A stretch of 18,660 nucleotides of DNA from JAKAWW01 sp049966775 (GCA_049966775.1 JBMFTZ010000016.1:1-18660), one strand, 5' to 3'. Counted from the first letter of the stretch, positions 6,575 to 14,155 are shown. Numbers and translations are program-made. The notes: generated by a model from the letters alone, not told the origin.

Positions 6575-6826
6575 ATGCACGTGCTCATATACCCATTGGC
6601 AACAGAGAAGGCGATAGGCAAGGTGGAGCGAGAGAACGTCATAACCTATATTGTAAGCCCGATCGCGACAAAAGCGAGCATAAAGGAGGAGTTCGAAAAG
6701 ATGTTCGGAGTGAAAGTGGCAAAAGTGAACACCGAAAATATGCCTACTAACACGAAGAAGGCGTATATAAAGCTGGCAAAGGGGTTCAAGGCCACCGATG
6801 TTGCGGTAAAGCTAAAGCTTGTATAA
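6575..6826 (+). CDS. rpl23: Ribosomal protein uL23
   Basis: This 83-residue uL23 is a peripheral protein at the exit-tunnel rim and a docking point for SRP and other nascent-chain factors. It opens with Y-P-L-A-T-E-K-A-I-G and has the family core V-K-V-A-K-V-N-T-E-N and the C-terminal K-K-A-Y-I-K-L. Length is normal for archaea. The gene follows uL4 with a single base between them. Confidence 0.93.
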   Translation: MHVLIYPLATEKAIGKVERENVITYIVSPIATKASIKEEFEKMFGVKVAKVNTENMPTNTKKAYIKLAKGFKATDVAVKLKLV

Positions 6827-6868
6827 ATTGTGATCGCATATTATGCATAGATTTGTAAGGCGTGAAAA

Positions 6869-7570
6869 ATGGGAAAGAAATTGAGGCAGCAAAGGAGGGG
6901 CAAAGGCTCCAACGTCTATACCAAGCTACCCGGCACCTTTGACGTGAGCGTGAGCTACGGGAAGAATGATGCGGTTGGCGAAGTGGTCGCCATAATAAAC
7001 AGCACAGGCCATAGCGCGCCGCTCATGAAGCTGCAATATGATGATTTCTCCTATTCTTACATGATAGCCCCAGAGGGCATAAAAGTGGGTGACAAGGTAT
7101 ATGTCAATGCAAAGGGCTTCTCGCTCGGCAGCGTGCTAAAGCTTTCCGAGATACCTGAAGGCACTCCGATTTACAACATAGAATCTGCGCCGGGCGACGG
7201 GGGCAAATACGTGAGGTCTGCCGGAAGCTCTGCGCTTATCGAGTCGCATATCGGCGACAAAACCGTCGTGGTAATGCCTTCAAAGGCCGAGGTAGCCATA
7301 AGCGGCGACAGCAGGGCGCAGCTTGGCGTGGTCGCGGGCGGTGGCATGACTGAGCAGCCGCTGATAAAAGCGGGCAAGAATTTCTACCGCATGCACGCTG
7401 TGAACAGGACGTGGCCAACCAACCGCGGCGTAAAGATGAGCCCTGTTGATCACCCGTTCGGCGGCAAGCAGCATCACAAGGGCAAGAGCTCAATGACCTC
7501 GAGGAACGCGCCTCCGGGCAGGAAGGTGGGCAACATCGCGGCAAGGCGCGTAGGAAGGAGGAAGAAGTGA
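6869..7570 (+). CDS. rpl2: Ribosomal protein uL2
   Basis: This 233-residue uL2 is required for subunit association and peptidyl transfer. The N-terminus G-K-K-L-R-Q-Q-R-R-G-K-G-S is typical of archaeal uL2. The C-terminal block W-P-T-N-R-G-V-K-M-S-P-V-D-H-P-F-G-G contains the conserved histidine of the family, and the chain ends in a basic K-V-G-N-I-A-A-R-R tail. A 42-nt gap separates it from uL23, the widest within the uL3-uS3 run. It contains an AAGGCGTGA ribosome-binding site just before the ATG. Confidence 0.95.
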   Translation: MGKKLRQQRRGKGSNVYTKLPGTFDVSVSYGKNDAVGEVVAIINSTGHSAPLMKLQYDDFSYSYMIAPEGIKVGDKVYVNAKGFSLGSVLKLSEIPEGTPIYNIESAPGDGGKYVRSAGSSALIESHIGDKTVVVMPSKAEVAISGDSRAQLGVVAGGGMTEQPLIKAGKNFYRMHAVNRTWPTNRGVKMSPVDHPFGGKQHHKGKSSMTSRNAPPGRKVGNIAARRVGRRKK

Positions 7571-7574
7571 TCAA

Positions 7575-7967
7575 ATGGCAGAAAGAGTGGCATTCAGGGG
7601 CAAGACGCCTTCTGAGTTAGCACAGCTCAGCGATCAAGAATACATAAAGCTTGTAAAATCAAGGCTTAGGCGCAGCATACTGCGCAACGGGCTGGCGTAC
7701 AAGAAGCTGCTAGCGAAGATTGCGGCCCGAAAGGCGGGGCATTCTGACAAGCCCATAAAGACGCACGTGCGCGAGGCGGTAATAATGCCCTCGTGGATAG
7801 GCATGAAGTTTGCCGTATACAACGGCAAGGAATTCGTGCCCATAGAGATAAGCGCTGGCATGCTCGGCCACCGGCTGGGCGAGTTCGTCTACTCGACAAA
7901 GCGCGTCATCCATTCCGCTCCTGGAATAAAGGCTACGCGCGGAAGCAAGTTCCTATCGGTGAAGTAA
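7575..7967 (+). CDS. rps19: Ribosomal protein uS19
   Basis: This 130-residue uS19 sits in the head of the small subunit. Family elements are K-T-H-V-R-E-A-V-I-M-P-S-W-I-G, V-Y-N-G-K-E-F-V-P-I, then M-L-G-H-R-L-G-E-F and the terminal block with G-I-K-A-T-R-G-S-K-F. The archaeal N-terminal extension of about 40 residues is present. GTGATC, made from the end of uL2, lies 2 nt before the ATG. The uL22 start codon follows its stop with no gap. Confidence 0.95.
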   Translation: MAERVAFRGKTPSELAQLSDQEYIKLVKSRLRRSILRNGLAYKKLLAKIAARKAGHSDKPIKTHVREAVIMPSWIGMKFAVYNGKEFVPIEISAGMLGHRLGEFVYSTKRVIHSAPGIKATRGSKFLSVK

Positions 7968-8702
7968 TTGAGATACTCGTACAATCTTGACAAGAAGGAC
8001 GTGGTGTTCGCTGGAGCCGAAGAGCTCAACGCCAGCTATAAGGATCTGGCTGCGGTGTGCGACTTCATACGCTACAAGAAAGTGGATACCGCGCTGGCCA
8101 TGCTCGACGCTGTGATAAATGGCGCTGCACCCATAGAATACAGGAAGTTCAATAAAGGCATGGGAGCGCGCAGCGAGCTGCACGGCAGGAAGGGGCGCTA
8201 TCCATCTAAGGCAGCATCGCTTGTAAAGAAGGTGGTGCTCAACGCCTACGCCAATGCGAGCGGCAAGGGCTATATGCCAGAAGAGATGTATATTGTTCAT
8301 GCCTCTGCCAACAAGGGCGAGATAAACCGTAGGTATCCATCAAAAGGCGTCAGAACAGTGATGCGCGGCGGCTACGGCTATGCAACGATGCGCAGGAGCG
8401 ACCTTGTGTTTGCAAAAGTGGAGATAGGGCTGTCCAATGATTATGGCAGCAAAAGCAGAAGGCTTTCGCGCATCTTCAGTGCGGTGAAAATGCAGGGAGA
8501 GAAGGCAGCGAAGCGCAGCAGCGCCGCCGCAAAGGCAGGCGCAAAGCGAAAGCCTGAAAAGAACGCGCAGCAGCCAAGCAAAAAGCCGCTTGAAGCGCCT
8601 AAGCCCGCAAGCAGCGCAGCAAGCACGGCAAAGAAGGATGGTAGTGCAGAAGCTCATGCAAGCGCAAGCCAGCAAAAGCCAGCGCAAGCACAACCAGGGT
8701 GA
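7968..8702 (+). CDS. rpl22: Ribosomal protein uL22 with a long Ala/Lys-rich C-terminal tail
   Basis: This 244-residue protein starts with TTG directly after the uS19 stop. The body (1-155) is archaeal uL22: R-Y-S-Y-N-L-D at the N-terminus, F-N-K-G-M-G-A, G-R-K-G-R-Y-P-S-K-A-A, and the tunnel-loop region R-G-G-Y-G-Y-A-T-M-R-R. Archaeal uL22 is usually about 150-160 residues. Here residues 178-244 add a low-complexity tail rich in Ala, Lys, Pro, Ser and Gln, likely disordered and nucleic-acid binding. The tail DNA is also open in the uS3 frame. uS3 begins 4 nt after the stop if its TTG start is used. Confidence 0.92.
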   Translation: MRYSYNLDKKDVVFAGAEELNASYKDLAAVCDFIRYKKVDTALAMLDAVINGAAPIEYRKFNKGMGARSELHGRKGRYPSKAASLVKKVVLNAYANASGKGYMPEEMYIVHASANKGEINRRYPSKGVRTVMRGGYGYATMRRSDLVFAKVEIGLSNDYGSKSRRLSRIFSAVKMQGEKAAKRSSAAAKAGAKRKPEKNAQQPSKKPLEAPKPASSAASTAKKDGSAEAHASASQQKPAQAQPG

Positions 8703-8706
8703 CGAG

Positions 8707-9330
8707 TTGACTATAGAAAGAAAGTTCATTGATGATGCCAAAATAAAGCTGAGCATAGCGAATTTCCTGAGCAGCGAGCTCTCGAGGGCTGGCTTTTCAA
8801 GGGTTGAGATACAGAAAACGCCAGTGCTCACTAGAATAACGATATACGTGCTCAATCCGGGCAGGGTGATAGGCAGGGCGGGAAGGACTGTCGACGCCAT
8901 AACCGAGACGCTGAAGAAGAAGTTCAAGGTCGACAACCCGCAGATAAACGTGGTGGAAGTTGAGAACCGCATGCTTGAGCCACTGCTCGTTGCAAAGAGC
9001 ATTACTGAGAAGCTTGAGCGCGGCATAAACGCGAGGAAGGTTATACAGATAGCGCTCAAGGACATAATACAGAACGGCGCAATAGGCGCCGAAATAATTG
9101 CAAACGGCAAGCTTGCTGCCAAGGGCGCAAGGTCGAAGACGATAAGGAAGAGCGTCGGCTACATACCGAAAGCGGGCGATGTCACCAATCTTGTGCGAGA
9201 GGCGGTGGCCACCGCGTATCCAAAATACGGCGCCATTGGCGTTAAGGTGAGGATCGTGCCCGCGGGCACCAAGTTCCCAGACCGGGAGATAAAAACAGTC
9301 GAATTGCCGAAGGCTATCCTGAACAGTTGA
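8707..9330 (+). CDS. rps3: Ribosomal protein uS3
   Basis: This uS3 has 207 residues from the TTG at 8707, chosen because L-T-I-E-R-K-F-I matches the usual archaeal N-terminus and GGGTGA lies 4 nt before it. In-frame ATGs at 8590 and 8638 lie inside the uL22 tail and would add basic, non-conserved sequence. The KH domain carries P-G-R-V-I-G-R-A-G-R-T, where G-R-A-G is the G-x-x-G loop. The C-terminal domain has N-G-A-I-G-A-E-I and the G-Y-I-P-K-A-G turn. It forms the mRNA entry site on the small subunit. In most archaea uL29 follows; here an AglB gene follows instead. Confidence 0.93.
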   Translation: MTIERKFIDDAKIKLSIANFLSSELSRAGFSRVEIQKTPVLTRITIYVLNPGRVIGRAGRTVDAITETLKKKFKVDNPQINVVEVENRMLEPLLVAKSITEKLERGINARKVIQIALKDIIQNGAIGAEIIANGKLAAKGARSKTIRKSVGYIPKAGDVTNLVREAVATAYPKYGAIGVKVRIVPAGTKFPDREIKTVELPKAILNS

Positions 9331-9331
9331 A

Positions 9332-12300
9332 GTGTGGTTTATGCTTGGTATTACAAGTGCGATAGTAATTGCTTTCCTATCCCTGTTTATACCAGGTCTC
9401 CTTTTCTCGCTGGCGCTTTTCAAGGATACGAAGCTTAGCAAGTTCGAAATGGTTGTAATGGGCTTCATATTCGGCCTGATAGCAACCCCAACCCTTACAT
9501 GGCTGGAAGGGTATATCGACAGCTACATACACGCATTTAGCTTCTCGCTTGCGCTCTTCGAGCTAAACGCCGTGCTGCTCTCCATTGTGGGGCTTCTGCT
9601 CTGCTACTACGAGGGCGTTTTCACTTTTGGCTTTGCACTCCGGCGCAAGCCTCCCATGACGAGCGAGCCAGCAGCTCCTTCAAAAGAAGCCCAAAGCTAC
9701 AGGCAGCAGCTTTCCGAGATAAGGGAGCAGCTCAAGAATGTGGCTGATGCGCAGGACCTGATAGGCAAGCACGCCAGGGAGGAGCAGGAGCTTGAGGCCA
9801 AGCAGCAGTCCGAGCTAAGCATTATGAACCTTACTGAAAGCGAGAAGGCGCAGATTGCAGTGCTGCACAGCAAAGCATATGAGGAGCTTGCAAAGGCGCA
9901 CGCCGAAGAGGAGCGCGCATTCATAAGGAACATAGAAGCCGAGAGAGAAAAGCAGGCATATAAAAGCGGAAGGAGCGCAAAGCAGGTGCTGGTGAGCAAC
10001 TGGTACTGGATACTGCTGCTCGCTCTGATGCTTGCGGCGTTCGGCACAAGAATAGCCAACATAGCCGTATCACCCACGTACTTTGAGTTCGACCCCTATT
10101 TTGACATGATAGATGCTGAATACATAATAACGTTCGGGCACCAGCTGCTTCTTGATCCGTCAGCGTGGCCTGTTGTGCTCAACGGAACAAACCATCGCAT
10201 ACAACCTTTGGTGCCATACCTAGAGGCGTACTGGTACGACCTTGCGAACGTGATGAAGTTCCACTACACCACTTTCAGCACCTCGCTCATGAGTTATGTC
10301 AGTAGCATATACCCGCCCATAACCGCGGCGTTGCTCGTGTTCGTGATGTTCATGCTTCTCTACCACGAGTACGGCAGGCATATCGCCCTGGTTGGCGCTG
10401 CCCTGGCAGCTATGATGCCCGTGCTAATCACAACATTCATAGCGGGCGAACAGTTGCTCGAGCCATGGGGAATATTCTCGCTGTTCTTCTTCTTTGCTGC
10501 TTATCTGCTTGCCGTCAAGGAGCCCAATAACATGCGCTACGCCATACTTGCCGGCATTGCATTTGCATCCACTTTCCTGGGCGCCCACTACTACACGGTA
10601 GACGCGGGAGTGCTTGCCATATACATACTTATACAGGGGGTCATATCAGTGCTCAGGAAAGACGAGACGAAAAGCTTCTACAAGATGAACATCATAGTGA
10701 TAGCCATAATAGCGGTGTTCTACCTGCTCTACGCGCCCTATTCGGCAACCCTTACCGGCAGGATACCTGGCCTGCTACACATACCCATAATAATCTCCCT
10801 GCCGCTATTCTCGCTGCTCTTCGTGGCGATATTGGAATACGCGCCCAAGCTTGCCGAAAGGTACAAGATAGCTGGGATCCGGGCTTCGTTTGGCATGTAT
10901 GCGCTGTGGCTGCTCGTGCTGCTTTCGGTGCTGCTCGTGCTGCTGTTCGCAACCCCGATAGGCAAGCCGCTGCGCGCGTATGTGAACCTTAGCACAAGGT
11001 TTACTACCCCAGCAACGCCGTTGTTCATGACTGTGCAGGAATTCGAGCCCACCGGCATGCTGTTCAACTTCGGCAGCGCAGGATTCGGCGCTCTGGGATA
11101 CACCATAAGCTTTGCAAACAGCTCCACGGGAGTCACCACAAACATACCGATAGTGGTATGGCTCATTGCCGGAATTGCTACGGTGCTTATACTAATAAGC
11201 GTCTTCTATAGAAAGAGCAAGAGCGGGATATTCTATCTTGCGATAGCGTTGCCGCTGATGTTTGCGGGATTTTCCGAAGTCAAATACCTCCCGCATTTTG
11301 GAGTGGCGGAAATAATGCTCCTTGGCATAATCATGGGAGAACTGATGTTTCTCGCCCAAAACCACTACAAACTCAGGGTCGACGATGCGCACGAGGACAA
11401 CCTGCTGGAAAGCACATACAAGGAGCACAAAACAATGTTTCATTTTGTAATGATACTCGGGCTGTTCTTCATATTCGGAATGGCTGCCATGTCGCTGCTG
11501 CTCATATACTTTCTTGTGTACCTCTATATATACAAAAAGGAGCGCGGCAGGTACATAAACTATATGATAGCCACAACCCTGCTGCTTGTGATAATATCGT
11601 TCGCCTCTTCGCAATTTGTTTTAGGAGAAAGCACTCCACTTCTGCAGGTATTCGCAGCCTCATACAATTATGCAATGCACGGCGCAAGCGTATGCCAGAC
11701 CATATTAAATAATGGCAACTCGGTCGGCTATGATATGTTCTGCAATCAGGTTCCAAAATACTGGATAACCGCAGCGCAGTGGATGCGCGAGAATGTCGGC
11801 CCGTACGCGCCCAGAATCTTGTCGTGGTGGGATTACGGCGACTGGATAAACTGGTTTGGCAACAGCAACGCGGTGATAAGGGGGGACAACGCGGTCGATT
11901 CGGAAGACTATGCCACTGCGGCCAACCTTGTGCTGGGGCCTTCATATAACTACACTCCAAAGGCTCTGGCCAGCTTCATGAACACCAACCAGACGAAGTA
12001 CCTCCTTGTAGATGAGGGCCTTATACAGAAGTGGCAGGCGCTCGATTTCCTTGCGTGCATACATATTAACGCGACCAGTGAGGCTTTTGCAAAGGCTCAG
12101 GGAGCGCTGCAGACGCCGCCGGTGCCTTATGTGCTCGGAACCTCTCAGTGCGAGATCGTGCATGATCCGGAATTTGCGCTAGTTCCGCTTGCAGCGCTTG
12201 TTCCGACAAATTCGTCGCAGAACATAAACTACTACTGCCCGATATCAAACGCCACCACAACCTACGCAAAGGCGTATCTGGTAATAGGCAATTCGCTCTC

Positions 12301-12706
12301 TAACCAGACAGCATGCGTGGACGTAAAGCCCAGCAGCAGCGGTGTGCTCAGCGTCTACAATGCAAGTGGTGTCAAGCTCAACGCCATCATACAGTCGAGC
12401 TACTACGAGGGCGTAATAAACATCCAGGGCATTCCGTTCGTAGAATACCTGATGATATACCTGCCGGGAGCGAACGGCACCGTATCGAATCCGCCATCCC
12501 TGTTCTACAACTCCAATTTCTACCGCGCCTTTGTGCTTGGGAACCTTCCCGGATTTACACCGGTCTATCCCGCAAACGCAACAGGCATAAACTTCGTAAA
12601 CGGTACATACCCGATAAGGATATTCGCGCTGAACAATTTCACAGGCTCGCTCCCGCAAGTGCCCCAGAAGCCCTCGTGGGTGCACAACAATTACACAATG
12701 CCGTAA
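9332..12706 (+). CDS. aglB: Oligosaccharyltransferase AglB/STT3 with N-terminal coiled-coil extension
   Basis: This 1124-residue membrane enzyme transfers a lipid-linked glycan to Asn of N-x-S/T sequons outside the cell. Catalytic elements in order are the first acidic motif D-P-Y-F-D (254-258) and G-E-Q-L-L-E (372-377), where the second acidic motif is expected. They continue with T-V-Q-E (567-570), W-W-D-Y-G (832-836) and a DK-type motif D894...K900. The canonical enzyme begins only near residue 222. Before it lie about three membrane segments (roughly 5-30, 40-58, 68-92) and a charged coiled coil (about 115-212), which is unusual. The C-terminal globular domain holds at least ten N-x-S/T sequons of its own. 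GTG at 9332 lies 1 nt after uS3; ATG at 9341 is an alternative start. Confidence 0.92.
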   Translation: MWFMLGITSAIVIAFLSLFIPGLLFSLALFKDTKLSKFEMVVMGFIFGLIATPTLTWLEGYIDSYIHAFSFSLALFELNAVLLSIVGLLLCYYEGVFTFGFALRRKPPMTSEPAAPSKEAQSYRQQLSEIREQLKNVADAQDLIGKHAREEQELEAKQQSELSIMNLTESEKAQIAVLHSKAYEELAKAHAEEERAFIRNIEAEREKQAYKSGRSAKQVLVSNWYWILLLALMLAAFGTRIANIAVSPTYFEFDPYFDMIDAEYIITFGHQLLLDPSAWPVVLNGTNHRIQPLVPYLEAYWYDLANVMKFHYTTFSTSLMSYVSSIYPPITAALLVFVMFMLLYHEYGRHIALVGAALAAMMPVLITTFIAGEQLLEPWGIFSLFFFFAAYLLAVKEPNNMRYAILAGIAFASTFLGAHYYTVDAGVLAIYILIQGVISVLRKDETKSFYKMNIIVIAIIAVFYLLYAPYSATLTGRIPGLLHIPIIISLPLFSLLFVAILEYAPKLAERYKIAGIRASFGMYALWLLVLLSVLLVLLFATPIGKPLRAYVNLSTRFTTPATPLFMTVQEFEPTGMLFNFGSAGFGALGYTISFANSSTGVTTNIPIVVWLIAGIATVLILISVFYRKSKSGIFYLAIALPLMFAGFSEVKYLPHFGVAEIMLLGIIMGELMFLAQNHYKLRVDDAHEDNLLESTYKEHKTMFHFVMILGLFFIFGMAAMSLLLIYFLVYLYIYKKERGRYINYMIATTLLLVIISFASSQFVLGESTPLLQVFAASYNYAMHGASVCQTILNNGNSVGYDMFCNQVPKYWITAAQWMRENVGPYAPRILSWWDYGDWINWFGNSNAVIRGDNAVDSEDYATAANLVLGPSYNYTPKALASFMNTNQTKYLLVDEGLIQKWQALDFLACIHINATSEAFAKAQGALQTPPVPYVLGTSQCEIVHDPEFALVPLAALVPTNSSQNINYYCPISNATTTYAKAYLVIGNSLSNQTACVDVKPSSSGVLSVYNASGVKLNAIIQSSYYEGVINIQGIPFVEYLMIYLPGANGTVSNPPSLFYNSNFYRAFVLGNLPGFTPVYPANATGINFVNGTYPIRIFALNNFTGSLPQVPQKPSWVHNNYTMP

Positions 12707-12715
12707 TTGCAAAGT

Positions 12716-12726
12716 ATTTATTTATG
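12716..12726 (+). promoter_or_regulatory. TATA box of tRNA-Ile
   Basis: The AT-rich TATTTATTTAT is centred about 37 nt before the first base of the tRNA, a normal distance for an archaeal tRNA promoter with a short 5' leader. Confidence 0.4.
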
Positions 12727-12758
12727 AACCCACACAAATTAATAGGCAATGAACTGGT

Positions 12759-12833
12759 GGGCTTGTAGCTCAGCCTGGTCAGAGCGGCGGTCTTATAAGC
12801 CGTAGGTCGAGAGTTCAAATCTCTCCAGGCCCA
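12759..12833 (+). tRNA. tRNA-Ile, anticodon UAU
   Basis: The gene folds into a full cloverleaf of 75 nt with no intron. The acceptor stem GGGCTTG pairs with CAGGCCC (one G-T). The D stem is GCTC/GAGC. The anticodon stem is GCGGT/GCCGT with wobble pairs at both ends. The loop C-T-T-A-T-A-A gives anticodon TAT at 12794-12796. The T arm is GAGAG-TTCAAAT-CTCTC and the discriminator is A73; CCA is not encoded. UAU would read the Ile codon AUA directly. Most archaea instead use a CAU anticodon converted to agmatidine; UAU is known from Nanoarchaeum equitans and Korarchaeum. AUA is the favoured Ile codon here, so this tRNA is probably in heavy use. Confidence 0.93.
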
Positions 12834-12859
12834 TCCTATTTGCCGAATGGTGTGAAATA

Positions 12860-13261
12860 ATGAATGATTGCATATTTTGTAGGCTTCGCGAAGACAAAAG
12901 CGCAGTGATCTACCAGAACAAGGAGTGCTTTGTGGTGCTCGACAAGTACCCGATAGAGGAGGGCCACATGCTCGTGATATCGAATGAGCACTATGAAAAC
13001 ATGCTTGACGCACCTGACAATGTGGTAGCCAGCGTTTTTAAAGTGTCAAAGAAGTTTGCAATAAAGGCGAGAGACGCGCTGGGCGCCGACAGTATAAACA
13101 TAGGCTCCAACATAGGTAGGGAAGCTGGGCAGCGCGTCATGCACTTTCACGTGCACATAATACCAAGGTACAAGGGCAAGGGAAGAAGCTTTGATTTCGG
13201 TCACAACCGCGAGCTGAACCCCGAGAAAGCACTGGAGCTCATAGAAAAGCTTAAAGGGTAG
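12860..13261 (+). CDS. HIT-family nucleotide hydrolase
   Basis: This 133-residue histidine-triad protein carries H-F-H-V-H-I-I at 95-101; H97 or H99 would take part in nucleotidyl transfer. The N-terminal C-I-F-C (4-7) is the partial zinc site of the HINT/Fhit-like branch. Such enzymes hydrolyse AMP-conjugates such as adenosine phosphoramidates or dinucleoside polyphosphates; the substrate cannot be told here. A GGTGTGA ribosome-binding site precedes the ATG. The gene lies 26 nt after the tRNA. Its stop abuts, with no gap, the stop of the oppositely oriented Rpp21 gene. Confidence 0.9.
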   Translation: MNDCIFCRLREDKSAVIYQNKECFVVLDKYPIEEGHMLVISNEHYENMLDAPDNVVASVFKVSKKFAIKARDALGADSINIGSNIGREAGQRVMHFHVHIIPRYKGKGRSFDFGHNRELNPEKALELIEKLKG

Positions 13262-13585
13262 TCACTTCTTGTAGAAGATATGCTTTTCATGGCCGCAGTT
13301 GTCGCACTTGAGCACAACATATGAATGCGAGCTTGCTATCCTTACGTGCGCGTTGAGCCCGGGTATGAGCAGCGTGTTGCATTTCTTGCAGATGATGTCG
13401 CGCGCCTGCTTCGGCAGCTTAACCTTGTAATGCATGCTTATGAGCCTGATTTTCTTCACATAGCTCCTTGCAAGCTTTCTGCTCTGCTCCGTGTTTTCGA
13501 GCGTGTTCTTCTTTGCAAGCTCGAGCAGGATCGCCATGCGCTCCCCTGCAATGCTTTTGACAAGCCCGCCGTGGTTCTTTGCCAT
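13262..13585 (-). CDS. rnp4: RNase P protein component 4 (Rpp21)
   Basis: This 107-residue protein is the archaeal Rpp21/RPR2 subunit, which with Rpp29 supports the RNase P RNA in 5' maturation of pre-tRNA. It has two N-terminal helices followed by a zinc ribbon: C66-K-K-C69 and C94-D-N-C97. Between them lies the characteristic L-I-P-G-L-N-A-H-V-R-I turn. Length matches the family. The start is 2 nt after the stop of the DJ-1-like gene, so both are co-transcribed. The C-termini of this gene and the HIT gene meet exactly. Confidence 0.88.
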   Translation of the reverse strand: MAKNHGGLVKSIAGERMAILLELAKKNTLENTEQSRKLARSYVKKIRLISMHYKVKLPKQARDIICKKCNTLLIPGLNAHVRIASSHSYVVLKCDNCGHEKHIFYKK

Positions 13586-13587
13586 AA

Positions 13588-14118
13588 TCAGCTCACGCCC
13601 AGGTGCGAAAGCAGCTTGCCCATAACCTCATCTATGTCGTCGGCGTCCCTTATGGTCACGAGGTTGTCTGCTATGCTTATGTTTTCATCAGCTACGACAC
13701 CGTGGAAAAGTACAACGAGCCTCCTTGCTTCTTCGTCTCCCGGTACGGTTACGCGCTTTCCATTCACCACATTGGCCTTTGCAAGCACCTTTATTGCGTT
13801 GCCCACCGCAATGATGTGCTTTCTGGCATCGTTAAACTTCATTATCAGGTCTAGAAGGGGCCTGTATTCGTACATCTTGTAGGTTTCTATGCCGTGCCCA
13901 TCAACTATCACTATGCCGTCAAAGTCCAGCGCGGTTATCTTAGCGGCGTTCACCTCTGGCTTGTACACCGCACCATGAAAGCCCACGCAATCGTTGCTCG
14001 TGTAGCTGCCTATCTTGTATTCTATACCCCACTTGCCAAAAAAGAGGCCCAGCCTTGAAACGGTCTCGTCCCTGAAGTCCCTGGGTGTTACAAAAACGAA
14101 TAGGCGCACCAAGATCAC
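13588..14118 (-). CDS. DJ-1/PfpI-like protein lacking the usual nucleophile
   Basis: This 176-residue protein has the class I glutamine-amidotransferase-like fold of the DJ-1/PfpI group. Visible elements are F-D-G-I-V-I-V-D-G-H-G (66-76), matching the strand and glycine turn of the family, and A-V-G-N-A (104-108). It also has the tail A-N-V-V-N-G-K-R-V-T and D-N-L-V-T-I-R-D-A-D-D. In PfpI-type enzymes the elbow is A-I-C-H-G, with Cys as nucleophile; here G106-N107 takes that place, so the normal peptidase/deglycase chemistry is unlikely. It may be a regulatory or structural paralogue. The start is GTG at 14118; a TATA box lies near 14145-14155. It is first in a unit with Rpp21. Confidence 0.75.
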   Translation of the reverse strand: MILVRLFVFVTPRDFRDETVSRLGLFFGKWGIEYKIGSYTSNDCVGFHGAVYKPEVNAAKITALDFDGIVIVDGHGIETYKMYEYRPLLDLIMKFNDARKHIIAVGNAIKVLAKANVVNGKRVTVPGDEEARRLVVLFHGVVADENISIADNLVTIRDADDIDEVMGKLLSHLGVS

Positions 14119-14144
14119 CGCTTATACATCTATATACCAATAAA

Positions 14145-14155
14145 TATTTATATAT
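14145..14155 (-). promoter_or_regulatory. TATA box of the DJ-1-like/Rpp21 unit
   Basis: The minus strand reads TATATAAATAT, centred about 32 nt before the GTG at 14118. A very short leader is predicted. Confidence 0.45.

Noticed and set aside
8340..9122. A 260-codon minus-strand frame opposite uL22 and uS3
   Set aside because: It is antisense to two well-identified ribosomal genes. Its Cys/Ser/Leu-rich make-up is what the complement of Ala/Lys-rich coding DNA gives.
12639..13013. A minus-strand 124-codon frame with W-R-D-L-N-S-R-P-T-A-Y-K
   Set aside because: This peptide is the familiar false translation of a tRNA gene on the opposite strand; it overlaps the tRNA-Ile exactly.
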